Below, piece after piece: positions 8,755-14,985 of a stretch of 20,671 nucleotides of DNA. The stretch is from Bacillota bacterium (lineage in GTDB: Bacteria > Bacillota > Clostridia > Lachnospirales > Lachnospiraceae), in NCBI GenBank assembly GCA_023415635.1, contig JAEZJV010000036.1:1-20671 (forward strand). Reading direction: 5' to 3'. The notes beneath the pieces are model-generated. The model ran no database searches. It was not told the DNA's origin and was given only the letters and a program-made list of their open reading frames with translations. Positions within the stretch are counted from its first letter, which is position 1. The number at the start of each line of letters is the position of its first letter. Both the position numbers and the translations under genes were made by a program.

Positions 8755-8791
8755 GAAAAGGAACCGGCAGCTTCATTGGCGGTTCCTTTTC
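8755..8791 (-). terminator. Intrinsic terminator after clpP
   Basis: A 12-bp stem (GAAAAGGAACCG/CGGTTCCTTTTC) with a 13-nt loop, ending in TTTTCTGTT on the minus strand, 19 bp past the clpP stop. It separates the araC-clpP unit from the MBL gene. Confidence 0.85.
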
Positions 8792-8810
8792 TCATTCCTA
8801 TATTATGTCT

Positions 8811-9404
8811 TCAGGGGCGGCTTTGCAGAATTCCATCAATGATACCATAGGCTTTGGCTTCTTCTGCGGTCATATGGTAATCTCGTTCCATATCTCTTGC
8901 GATAATATCGAGCGGTTGACCTGTCCTGTTGCAATAGATCTCATTTAAACGTCTCTTGGAACGCTGCATCCAATCACTATAGATCTTGATATCCGTGGCC
9001 TGACCCTGTAATCCCCCGGAGATGGAGGGTTGATGTATCAGGATCTCGCTGTTTTGTAAAGCAAAACGCTTTCCCTCTGCTCCCGAGACCAGAAGGAGAG
9101 ATGCGGCACTGGCCGCCAATCCGAGGCAGATCGTGGACACATCACACTTAATAAAGTTCATCGTGTCAAGAATTGCAAAGGCATCGGTAACGGAGCCACC
9201 GGGACTATTAATGTAGAAGTTGATATCCTTGCCGGGATCCTCAGCTTCCAGAAAGAGCAACTGGGCTACGATCAGGCTTGCAGTTTCATTCGTTACGGCG
9301 TCGTTCAGCATGACAATTCTTTCATTTAAAAGTCTTGAAAATATATCATAAGAGCGTTCGCCGCGGCTGGTTTGCTCTATGACGTAAGGTACAAGAGAGC
9401 TCAT
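8811..9404 (-). CDS. clpP: ATP-dependent Clp protease proteolytic subunit (ClpP paralog), 197 aa
   Basis: Serine peptidase that forms the tetradecameric chamber used with Clp ATPases to degrade unfolded or tagged proteins in the cytoplasm. Seen here: the N-terminal YDIFSRLLNERIVML, the oxyanion segment INSPGGSV, the nucleophile Ser in GLAASAAS (canonical forms read GMAASMGA), the catalytic His in ILIHQPS and Asp in MERDYHM. Length is that of a normal ClpP. The start is ATG 9404 with GGAGGA just upstream; the TTG at 9419 would put that ribosome site in the coding region. There is no clpX, tig or lon next to it. Instead it sits 17 bp behind an AraC-type regulator, which suggests a secondary, specially regulated ClpP rather than the housekeeping copy. 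The paralog status is inferred from context and the altered nucleophile loop. Confidence 0.93.
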   Translation of the reverse strand: MSSLVPYVIEQTSRGERSYDIFSRLLNERIVMLNDAVTNETASLIVAQLLFLEAEDPGKDINFYINSPGGSVTDAFAILDTMNFIKCDVSTICLGLAASAASLLLVSGAEGKRFALQNSEILIHQPSISGGLQGQATDIKIYSDWMQRSKRRLNEIYCNRTGQPLDIIARDMERDYHMTAEEAKAYGIIDGILQSRP

Positions 9405-9421
9405 ACTTCCTCCATACAATA

Positions 9422-9814
9422 TTATGCTGCCATTACCTTCTTATTTATGAGATATGAGTTTAGGCAGATGTTATTGTTCTGATGATTATAATGATAGGTT
9501 TTACGGTAGATACCGGGTGTCATATGATAGATACGCTTAAAGGCCCGTGAAAATGCCTCCTGTGAGCTATATTGGTATTTCAGTGCAATATCGATGATAG
9601 GCTGATCGGTTTCCCCTAGATCTTTAGCGGCATTTTCCATCCTTTTCTTATGGACATACTTACTCACACCTTCTCCGACGGACTGGTGAAACAACCTGTG
9701 ATAGTGATATTTTGATAGATAAGCCTTCTCGGCAAGTGTCTCGAGTGAAACATCCCCTGTCAGATTCTGATCAATATAGTTCAAGGAATTACTGATTTTT
9801 ATCACGTGACTCAT
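9422..9814 (-). CDS. AraC-family transcriptional regulator, single-domain, 130 aa
   Basis: A stand-alone AraC/XylS DNA-binding domain of MarA/SoxS size. First helix-turn-helix: VSLETLAEKAYLSKYHYHRLF (residues about 23-43). Second: IDIALKYQYSSQEAFSRAFK, followed by the family signature YHMTPGIYRK. No effector-binding domain is attached; about 25 Asn-rich residues follow. It is the first gene of a two-gene unit with clpP and is divergent from the gene at 10015, with both promoters in the 200-bp gap. It may control itself, clpP and the divergent gene, but this is only inference. Its ribosome site, GAGGT, is modest. Confidence 0.9.
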   Translation of the reverse strand: MSHVIKISNSLNYIDQNLTGDVSLETLAEKAYLSKYHYHRLFHQSVGEGVSKYVHKKRMENAAKDLGETDQPIIDIALKYQYSSQEAFSRAFKRIYHMTPGIYRKTYHYNHQNNNICLNSYLINKKVMAA

Positions 9815-9845
9815 AAGCGTACCTCACTTTATGTTGATGCTATCC

Positions 9846-9874
9846 ATTATAATCCATGATAGGCATTATGTCTT
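9846..9874 (-). promoter_or_regulatory. Candidate promoter of araC-clpP
   Basis: On the minus strand, perfect -10 TATAAT with AAGACA 17 bp upstream, about 32 bp before the araC start. Confidence 0.55.
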
Positions 9875-9948
9875 GATAATTTTTGCTATTTACGGGTTAT
9901 AGAATAAGGATTAGTGCTGAGCTAATATTATTTCAGAATATATAATAA

Positions 9949-9977
9949 TTGTATTATTCATATTGATTGATTATAAT
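9949..9977 (+). promoter_or_regulatory. Promoter of the gene at 10015
   Basis: TTGTAT, 17 bp, TATAAT, ending 37 bp before the start codon. It is divergent from the araC promoter, with about 75 bp between the two -35 boxes. AATAAT and ATTATT flank the -35 region as an inverted repeat. Confidence 0.65.
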
Positions 9978-10014
9978 TAAAGTTGTCTAAAACTACGAAT
10001 ATTGGGGAGAACTG

Positions 10015-11046
10015 ATGAAAGTATTTTTTTTAGGTAATTTTTGGGGAAGTCACCATAAGGAGAGAGCCGGGAAAAGGGTTGAGCTTAATCATAGCTTTGA
10101 GTGGGATGGTTATACCTGGCTGCTTCCTGCAGCTTATGTTTGCAGCAGGGGGCTAGTGTTGGATTTCTGCAAACAGATACCCCGTCAAAGAATTCAATCC
10201 ATTATGGATCGATGGGGAGAGAAGGCCAAGAATAATCTGTTCTCCCCAGAAGAGCAGGAGCTTCTGGAATTTGATAATCCAATGAGTGAACTGCTTCACT
10301 GTAAAGCAATGATTAATGGAAGGCATGCAGAAGGAAGCAGAAAATGTGCTGTATGCTGGAATCCTTTGATGAATGGACTGGAGCAGAAAGGTGAGGATGC
10401 CGGCGAATTAGCGGACGAATATCATTGTGATAAAGAACAAGGCTGGCAATTTATCCGTGTCGCTATCCCGTGGCCTTATAAGAGAAGACCCAAAAGGATA
10501 AGATTAACGCTAAGCCTCGAACCATACACAATGCCCTATCCATGCGGACAGCATTTCACATTCCATATGGAGGATAGAGGTAGGCAACTACAGCTCTGCC
10601 ATCCAATCAATAAGAAAGAATGTACGCTATATGTGAGCGGGATGCAGGCCGGTGTTGTTCCCGGGGATGCTTTTCATAAGCTGGGTGCATATGAGTACCC
10701 AAGACATTTCGCTAAATTAGGTTATCATTATAATAGGGAAATTTCGCAACCGGAATTTGTCATACATGATTGTGCAAAGAGTGATAAGCCGCACCCTATA
10801 CCGGGTCATGATAGCGTGGCTTCTATAATCGGCGGTGCTGCTTCTGTCGGCATAATCGGTGGTTCTTACGGAATTATATCAACGACATTTATTCCGGACC
10901 AAGCGAAGGAGAATCAGATTATTGAGCAATATGCAATCTCATCCCTCCATTTCGAACCGGTAGCGGAGGTGGAGTGGAGGATCAGCGCTCTGGTAAAGAG
11001 GGGAGAGGTGCTAACCTTGGAGCTGCCGATAATTGCTCCTTATTAA
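10015..11046 (+). CDS. Unrecognised conserved-looking soluble protein, 343 aa
   Basis: I do not recognise a family. It has no signal peptide and no clear membrane helix, although a Gly-rich apolar stretch (SVASIIGGAASVGIIGGSYG) lies near residue 270. The protein is rich in Trp, His, Tyr and Cys, with a CxxC-like pair (RKCAVCWNP) near residue 112. A segment of basic, beta-rich sequence follows (RRPKRIRLTLSLEPYTMPYP). Codon use resembles the neighbours, and a good promoter plus GGGGAG ribosome site make it a real gene. It is divergent from araC-clpP, so regulation by that AraC protein is plausible. A weak hairpin (GGCATG/CATGCC, 11066-11084) lies between it and the convergent GNAT gene and could act in both directions. 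No function is proposed. Confidence 0.8.
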   Translation: MKVFFLGNFWGSHHKERAGKRVELNHSFEWDGYTWLLPAAYVCSRGLVLDFCKQIPRQRIQSIMDRWGEKAKNNLFSPEEQELLEFDNPMSELLHCKAMINGRHAEGSRKCAVCWNPLMNGLEQKGEDAGELADEYHCDKEQGWQFIRVAIPWPYKRRPKRIRLTLSLEPYTMPYPCGQHFTFHMEDRGRQLQLCHPINKKECTLYVSGMQAGVVPGDAFHKLGAYEYPRHFAKLGYHYNREISQPEFVIHDCAKSDKPHPIPGHDSVASIIGGAASVGIIGGSYGIISTTFIPDQAKENQIIEQYAISSLHFEPVAEVEWRISALVKRGEVLTLELPIIAPY

Positions 11047-11065
11047 ACCGGCATTTACCACCTCC

Positions 11066-11084
11066 GGCATGCAGCAATCATGCC
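11066..11084. terminator. Weak hairpin between convergent genes
   Basis: A 6-bp stem GGCATG/CATGCC with a 7-nt loop, between the plus-strand stop at 11046 and the minus-strand stop at 11092. It has no T run on either side, so termination is only possible. Confidence 0.25.
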
Positions 11085-11091
11085 CATTATC

Positions 11092-11544
11092 TTATAGTTC
11101 TAAGCATCTAAAATAATCCACTTCATCTTCTCTAACAATGTGAAAGCCTACTTTTTCATACAACTGCCCGGCCACTACATTTTCCTTTCTATGACCGATG
11201 TTAATCTTGGTAACCTGCAAGTGTTCCACCAAATACTTAATCATTAAATTGATAGCTATGATGGCATAACCTTTTTTCTGATACTTCTCATCAATCATGA
11301 ATGGATTAATGAAGCCTGTTGTACCATCTTCATCATATCCACCACCAATTAATCCAATATATTCATCATAATATTTTATCGCAAAAAGCTCTGTATGTTC
11401 CTCGTATCTACTGATACCTATCCAATATACATTAGGAATCGGGAAAAACTCTTTTTGAGCAGCACTAACAGACAAATCGCAAACCTTGAGCCAATTGTCG
11501 CTTGTTAGTATCTCTAGTGTGATATTATCATGATTAACTGACAT
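11092..11544 (-). CDS. GNAT-family N-acetyltransferase, 150 aa
   Basis: Acetyl-CoA-dependent acetyltransferase. The acetyl-CoA loop is in motif A (EKYQKKGYAIIA, a Q/RxxGxG/A variant), and motif B follows as AGQLYEKVGFHIV. The beta strands before them (ELFAIKYYDEYIGLIGGG) fit the GNAT core. The length is typical. The layout resembles spermine/spermidine-type acetyltransferases, but the substrate is not assignable. The ribosome site AAGGAGG is strong. The gene lies 65 bp after the alpha/beta hydrolase gene, with a small hairpin (GTTTCC/GGAAAC, 11587-11601) between, and may be cotranscribed with it. Confidence 0.88.
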   Translation of the reverse strand: MSVNHDNITLEILTSDNWLKVCDLSVSAAQKEFFPIPNVYWIGISRYEEHTELFAIKYYDEYIGLIGGGYDEDGTTGFINPFMIDEKYQKKGYAIIAINLMIKYLVEHLQVTKINIGHRKENVVAGQLYEKVGFHIVREDEVDYFRCLEL

Positions 11545-11609
11545 TCAATCCTCCTTACAAATTGAGAGAGTATATATTGTTCAGAAGTTTCCATCGGAAA
11601 CGGCAAATC

Positions 11610-12584
11610 TTAATTTGTTTTGAGTAATAAATTATCTGCAATTTCTGCAATCTTCCCAACATTATTTATATATATAAAGTGAGTACCATCAAGAATTTCA
11701 AATTTTGCATGTGTGCCAATTCTCTCAAGATGTTGTTTCTGATATTCTTGAGGTGACATTTTAAGCTGCTTATTTGGAGTTTCATAAGTTTTCTTGGAAA
11801 TCACTTTGAAATACGGAATTGATTCGGGAAATGGTAAATTCATGGCTTGCTTTATGAATTCACATGAATTTCCCATCTGCTCTAAAACATTATTATTTAT
11901 TGTAAATCCAACATAGGTAATCATGTCATTAATCTCTTTTTCAGTGTATCCGTTTGAAAGCAGATACGACTTTTTTACAGTCAAAGGTGCCAAAAGGGAG
12001 AGGAACCCGATACCTTGTTGAAACTTGGCTACTTGTAGTAATGATTTTACAAAAGATGGCATTTCGTAACCCGAAAAAGCAGTAGATGTACCATCAAGAG
12101 AAATCAAAGCTTCAACCTCTTCGGGATACTTTGCAGCATAGTATTCACTATAAACACTCGATATTGAATGTGGCATTAAAACATATGGTGCCTTAAAACC
12201 AGCCTGGCTGAGTGCAGTTCTTATTTCTTCAACATAATTTTCACATGTACGCGGACTTGAAGTTTCACTACTAAATCCGACACCAAAATACTCTACACAT
12301 ACGACAGTAAATTTTTCACTGAGTTTACGTATAAGCGGAGCGAAATCTGCAGACGGAAGCGCAATGCCCATACCGGGAAGTAATACGATTGTTTTCTCCC
12401 CATTGCCCATTGAATAGACATGCATTTTTCCGTCTTTAACATTAACCAGTTTACCGTAGGGCTCTATTTGTTCCATTTTTCCTTTAAAATATGTAGCATG
12501 TAAAATTGCACCGATTAACATGAAAACTGCAAACACGGCAACTATTATCCCGAATATCATCATAATCCTTATTCCCCTTTTCAT
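11610..12584 (-). CDS. Membrane-tethered alpha/beta hydrolase, 324 aa
   Basis: An alpha/beta-hydrolase-fold enzyme on one N-terminal membrane helix (IMMIFGIIVAVFAVFMLIGA). Core signs: VLLPGMG oxyanion region, VCVEYFGVGFS, the nucleophile elbow MPHSISS (Pro in place of the first Gly of GxSxG), a possible acid in LISLDGT, and the catalytic His in LDGTHFIY. The active site is probably extracytoplasmic. The start is uncertain. I chose ATG 12584 (MKRGIRIMM), 25 bp after the regulator stop and giving a positive-inside N-terminus, although it has no good ribosome site and may rely on coupling. A longer form from TTG 12677 would overlap the regulator by 68 bp and has no ribosome site either. Substrate unknown. 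Confidence 0.82.
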   Translation of the reverse strand: MKRGIRIMMIFGIIVAVFAVFMLIGAILHATYFKGKMEQIEPYGKLVNVKDGKMHVYSMGNGEKTIVLLPGMGIALPSADFAPLIRKLSEKFTVVCVEYFGVGFSSETSSPRTCENYVEEIRTALSQAGFKAPYVLMPHSISSVYSEYYAAKYPEEVEALISLDGTSTAFSGYEMPSFVKSLLQVAKFQQGIGFLSLLAPLTVKKSYLLSNGYTEKEINDMITYVGFTINNNVLEQMGNSCEFIKQAMNLPFPESIPYFKVISKKTYETPNKQLKMSPQEYQKQHLERIGTHAKFEILDGTHFIYINNVGKIAEIADNLLLKTN

Positions 12585-12609
12585 TTTTGGTTTAGTCTGG
12601 TTGGCTGTT

Positions 12610-13122
12610 TTAACTCTCTCCGACAGGTGATGAAATAATTGAAATATCTCTCGCCTTTCTTCCGGCAGCAAATTCAAAATTGTATTTTAATATAAGATCA
12701 CGCAGTTCCAATAAGAATTTGTCGAATTCATTATCATCCAGCATCAAAATTGTACTATTCAAAAAAAGCCTGTCTTTGGCAGGGTCTGGATTATCCCCGC
12801 TGAAATAGCAATGAAACCTGGCGTATCTGTTCACAAAAAAAGCCAATGAATTTTGAGATGCCTTTTCAAGTGTGTTATTTTTTATTAATTCCCCTATGTC
12901 TAAGACAAGAGTTCTTTCCATGCTACCCCGAATCTTTGTTTCGGATACGACAGACAAAATGCCACTATCCAATAAAATATTAATATGACGGTACATGGTG
13001 GTCCGAGGAACATCGCTGATTCTTTCACAAAGCTCACTTGCTGTCATACTTTGTCTTAGCGCAATCTCCTGTATAATTCTCAATCGGACAGGATTCAACA
13101 CGATATCATTTATATCTTTCAT
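12610..13122 (-). CDS. ArsR-like winged-helix transcriptional regulator, 170 aa
   Basis: A helix-turn-helix regulator: the N-terminus NPVRLRIIQEIALRQSMTAS, the recognition region DVPRTTMYRHINILLDSGIL and the wing (SETKIRGSMERTLVL) match the ArsR/HTH_20 layout. A helical C-terminal part of about 90 residues could dimerise or bind a ligand. The start is ATG 13122 because GGAGGT lies upstream of it; the ATG at 13149 has no ribosome site and overlaps the promoter region. The adjacent hydrolase gene is its likely target and partner; such regulator-hydrolase pairs are common in Firmicutes. Confidence 0.87.
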   Translation of the reverse strand: MKDINDIVLNPVRLRIIQEIALRQSMTASELCERISDVPRTTMYRHINILLDSGILSVVSETKIRGSMERTLVLDIGELIKNNTLEKASQNSLAFFVNRYARFHCYFSGDNPDPAKDRLFLNSTILMLDDNEFDKFLLELRDLILKYNFEFAAGRKARDISIISSPVGES

Positions 13123-13154
13123 AATATTATTTACCTCCATTGATTTCATTGTTG

Positions 13155-13183
13155 ATTATAATACCATAATTGGGAATAGTAAA
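13155..13183 (-). promoter_or_regulatory. Promoter of the regulator-hydrolase unit
   Basis: On the minus strand, TTTACT, 17 bp, TATAAT, about 33 bp before the chosen start. The ATTATAAT box occurs a second time just upstream of the -35, which could be a duplicated operator or promoter. Confidence 0.5.
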
Positions 13184-13435
13184 GCATTATAATATCAAAT
13201 TTTGGAATTTTATTTAATAATTTGGCCATAAAATAATCCTCCATGAGTAAATTTTAGCTATTTTTCATCTCTACTTATGAAGGACCATATCAATGATGGA
13301 GGCTTTCTATAACACATGAATTGCGTACACTCTTAATAAATACATATCAGCGCACATTTTTTTATAAGAATTAAAAAGACACTTTCAAATTTAAAGCAAC
13401 AATTTGGAATTCGTAAGCTTCGTATTATGCTCACT

Positions 13436-14227
13436 TTACGAAGCTTTATTATGTATTTTTGATGCCATAACAATGACAACTGCAACAACAGCATAGCTAA
13501 CACCCATAAAAGTAATGGGCAGCAAAACATCAACAGATAGCGTCGTCAGAAGAAAATTGAATAAAAAATGCATCCAAAATGCTAAAAATAGATTTCTGCA
13601 CTTTTGTTGTATCCACCCCATTAAAACAGTGAATGATACGGCAAATAGAATAAACACAACGATATATTGCAAAAGCATCCAACTATTATATCCACTGCTG
13701 ATAAACCATAGGGGTAGATGCCAAAATGCCCAAATAAATCCTAAGATAACATTTCCTTTAGCAAACCCATAATTGTCTACTAAGCGTGGAAGAAGATACC
13801 CTCTCCAACCTAATTCCTCACCACTTGCACCTTGCAATATAGTGAATATAAGGCTCCATAAAATAGCAGGGAATGAAATAGAGATACTAATTGAATAAGA
13901 ATTTTTTGCTACAAAGCCATATAATATTACTGATAAAAAATATATACCTACTATAATAAATGTGCTTGTCGCCAAGCATGAAAGTGAAACTTTATCACGG
14001 AAGGCTCCTTTAAAAAATTCTTTCAATGAAATCCCATTTAATAATTTTTTAGATAAAATCACAAGAACAATTGTTGGTGACCATGAACATATAACAACAA
14101 CCCATTGCATCACAAAGCTGTTGTTATTTGTTATGGTTACAACTAATCCACCTAGTATTAATATCATTAACCAAAATGCTAAATATGTATACATTACATA
14201 TTTTTTAATGTTACCATTCGCTTTCAT
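13436..14227 (-). CDS. CPBP-family intramembrane metalloprotease, 263 aa
   Basis: Abi/CAAX-type (CPBP) membrane protease with about eight hydrophobic segments. The three family motifs are intact: GEELGWRGYL (catalytic Glu pair and Arg, near residue 140), FIWAFWHLPLW (His of motif 2) and MHFLFNF (His of motif 3). Bacterial members are linked to prenyl-protein-like processing or to bacteriocin self-immunity; which applies is unknown, and no bacteriocin gene was seen nearby. The ribosome site is GAGG, 8 nt before ATG. The stop codon lies inside a 10-bp hairpin (AAGCTTCGTA/TACGAAGCTT, 13415-13446) with no T run. The short sequence AAGCCTCCATC occurs in opposite orientations on both sides of the gene (about 13295 and 14411); this is weak evidence of insertion as a unit. 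Confidence 0.9.
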   Translation of the reverse strand: MKANGNIKKYVMYTYLAFWLMILILGGLVVTITNNNSFVMQWVVVICSWSPTIVLVILSKKLLNGISLKEFFKGAFRDKVSLSCLATSTFIIVGIYFLSVILYGFVAKNSYSISISISFPAILWSLIFTILQGASGEELGWRGYLLPRLVDNYGFAKGNVILGFIWAFWHLPLWFISSGYNSWMLLQYIVVFILFAVSFTVLMGWIQQKCRNLFLAFWMHFLFNFLLTTLSVDVLLPITFMGVSYAVVAVVIVMASKIHNKAS

Positions 14228-14270
14228 ATTATATACCTCTTATTATATAAATTATCATCGTTACAAAATT

Positions 14271-14298
14271 ATTATACCACATTGACTAAAAATGTTAA
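14271..14298 (-). promoter_or_regulatory. Promoter of the CPBP protease gene
   Basis: On the minus strand, TTAACA, 16 bp, TATAAT, with TGG directly before the -10 (extended -10), about 44 bp before the start codon. Confidence 0.7.
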
Positions 14299-14341
14299 TA
14301 AATGAAATTTTAAACAATCCGTGTATACTTTTTATCAATGT

Positions 14342-14452
14342 ATATCTCCTGTGACCACCCTTGGTTACATTTACAACCCGAATACGGAACAAGAGAACCT
14401 AAACATTATGAATGAAGCCTCCATCCTCATTCTTCCAAGATTTACTCTGTGA
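14342..14452 (+). pseudogene. Remnant of a tyrosine-integrase C-terminus
   Basis: In frame from 14342 the DNA reads ISPVTTLGYIYNPNTEQE and then NLNIMNEA, ending at a TGA at 14450-14452 after about ten unrelated residues. This matches the end of tyrosine integrases around the catalytic Tyr: compare KGYIYN...MNRAL in the integrase at the left end of this window. The upstream catalytic domain is missing, so it is a decayed fragment. It lies about 75-110 bp before repeat A1, nearly the same spacing and orientation as the intact integrase to the tRNA-Gly end. I infer that a former integrase next to an attachment site was lost here. Confidence 0.65.
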
Positions 14453-14477
14453 GAGTTCAAATCTGGTCTTGTACATG

Positions 14478-14523
14478 AATATAAAAACAGGAACCATCTT
14501 GCGAAGATTCCTGTTTTTATATT
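14478..14523. terminator. Strong bidirectional terminator hairpin abutting repeat A1
   Basis: A 16-bp stem (AATATAAAAACAGGAA / TTCCTGTTTTTATATT) with an inner ATCTT/AAGAT stem, and T5 tracts in both directions. It ends 2 bp before repeat A1. It could end transcripts coming through A1 on the minus strand or an old integrase transcript on the plus strand. Confidence 0.8.
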
Positions 14524-14525
14524 AT

Positions 14526-14674
14526 GCGCGAGACGGTGCACGAGGTCCGGTGGACCTCGGTTCTGTACGGACCGGAGCGGGGCGGAGACATTCGAACCAT
14601 AATCTTGTTCCGAAAATACTTAAAAGAAAGGGGTTCCATCCACTTCTGATTTATGTGCATATAATAGTGCACAT
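14526..14674. repeat. Repeat A, copy 1 (149 bp, GC-rich, tRNA-like ends)
   Basis: Direct repeat of 19948-20096 with a single mismatch. Its first ~73 bases are much more GC-rich than the surroundings. It opens with GCGCGAGACGG, identical to the plus-strand view of the tRNA-Gly 3' end (945-955), and has ATTCGAACC, the T-arm sequence seen in the same tRNA, about 53 bp later. Between them is an 8-bp perfect hairpin (CGAGGTCC/GGACCTCG, 3-nt loop). So it looks like a tRNA 3' half pulled apart by an inserted hairpin. Whether it is an attachment-site scar, a dispersed repeat or an RNA gene is open. Confidence 0.9.
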
Positions 14675-14684
14675 AATAGTGCAC
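14661..14684. repeat. Tandem 12-bp duplication at the end of A1
   Basis: ATAATAGTGCAC occurs twice in tandem. The A2 copy has one unit. It sits in an inverted repeat ATGTGCA...TGCACAT that overlaps a possible minus-strand -10 (TATTAT). Confidence 0.75.
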
Positions 14685-14726
14685 ATTTTTTTTTGAAAGA
14701 ATTTTGAAAAACTGTTTTAACTTTAT

Positions 14727-14817
14727 CGGCAGATTTCACAGCTCTCATAAAAAGTGAAGTAACTGAATGGATGATGTCTCAAGCATCATTTATACAGGCT
14801 TTATTTGAAAATATTTG
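14727..14817. repeat. Repeat B, copy 1 (91 bp)
   Basis: Direct repeat of 19797-19886, from CGGCAGATTTCACA to GAAAATATTTG, with two substitutions and one 1-base gap between copies. It contains a small hairpin, GATG...CATC, around TCTCAA. On the minus strand copy 1 has a partly open frame (HSVTSLFMRAVKSADKVK) with an upstream stop; copy 2 is shifted by the gap. It is probably a remnant of a larger element; no family recognised. Confidence 0.85.
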
Positions 14818-14826
14818 CTGGAAAAG

Positions 14827-14846
14827 TTGAGTTGATAAGAATATTA
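14827..14846. repeat. Left inverted repeat of the three-gene cassette
   Basis: TTGAGTTGATAAGAATATTA matches the reverse complement of 19728-19748 except for one inserted base. It starts about 10 bp after B1 and lies 43 bp before the operon promoter. Confidence 0.65.
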
Positions 14847-14888
14847 AATCCATATCTTGCTATAGATATAAAAATTTTTATTAAGTGG

Positions 14889-14917
14889 TTGACTTTTCTA
14901 AATACATGTGATAGCAT
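14889..14917 (+). promoter_or_regulatory. Promoter of the thioredoxin-like/symporter operon
   Basis: TTGACT, 17 bp, TAGCAT with TG one base before the -10 (extended -10), giving a leader of about 60 nt with repeated ACATATA motifs. Confidence 0.6.
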
Positions 14918-14961
14918 ACAAAACATATAAATCATATAAAACATATATGAATAGAAAAACA

Positions 14962-14973
14962 TGACTTAAGTCA
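14962..14973. promoter_or_regulatory. Perfect 12-bp palindrome touching the Shine-Dalgarno
   Basis: TGACTTAAGTCA is its own reverse complement and ends directly before AAGGAGG of the gene at 14986. It could be an operator half or a small RNA stem that limits ribosome access. The function is inferred from position. Confidence 0.45.
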
Positions 14974-14985
14974 AGGAGGAATACT

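Noticed and set aside
13515..14285. Plus-strand ORFs of 85 and 107 codons opposite the CPBP gene
   Set aside because: Antisense shadows; the minus strand carries all three CPBP motifs, a ribosome site and a promoter.
14526..14600. Repeat A as a true tRNA gene
   Set aside because: It contains tRNA 3'-end and T-arm strings, but no 5' acceptor strand, D arm or anticodon arm can be paired with them.
14412..14696. 94-codon plus-strand ORF running through the integrase remnant, terminator and repeat A1
   Set aside because: It crosses a strong terminator hairpin and the GC-rich repeat, uses a frame different from the remnant, and has no ribosome site; it is a chance ORF of the repeat.
14727..14846. 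A and B together as a long target-site duplication of one transposon
   Set aside because: The order is A then B on the left and B then A on the right, which a simple duplication cannot give, and no transposase lies between them.
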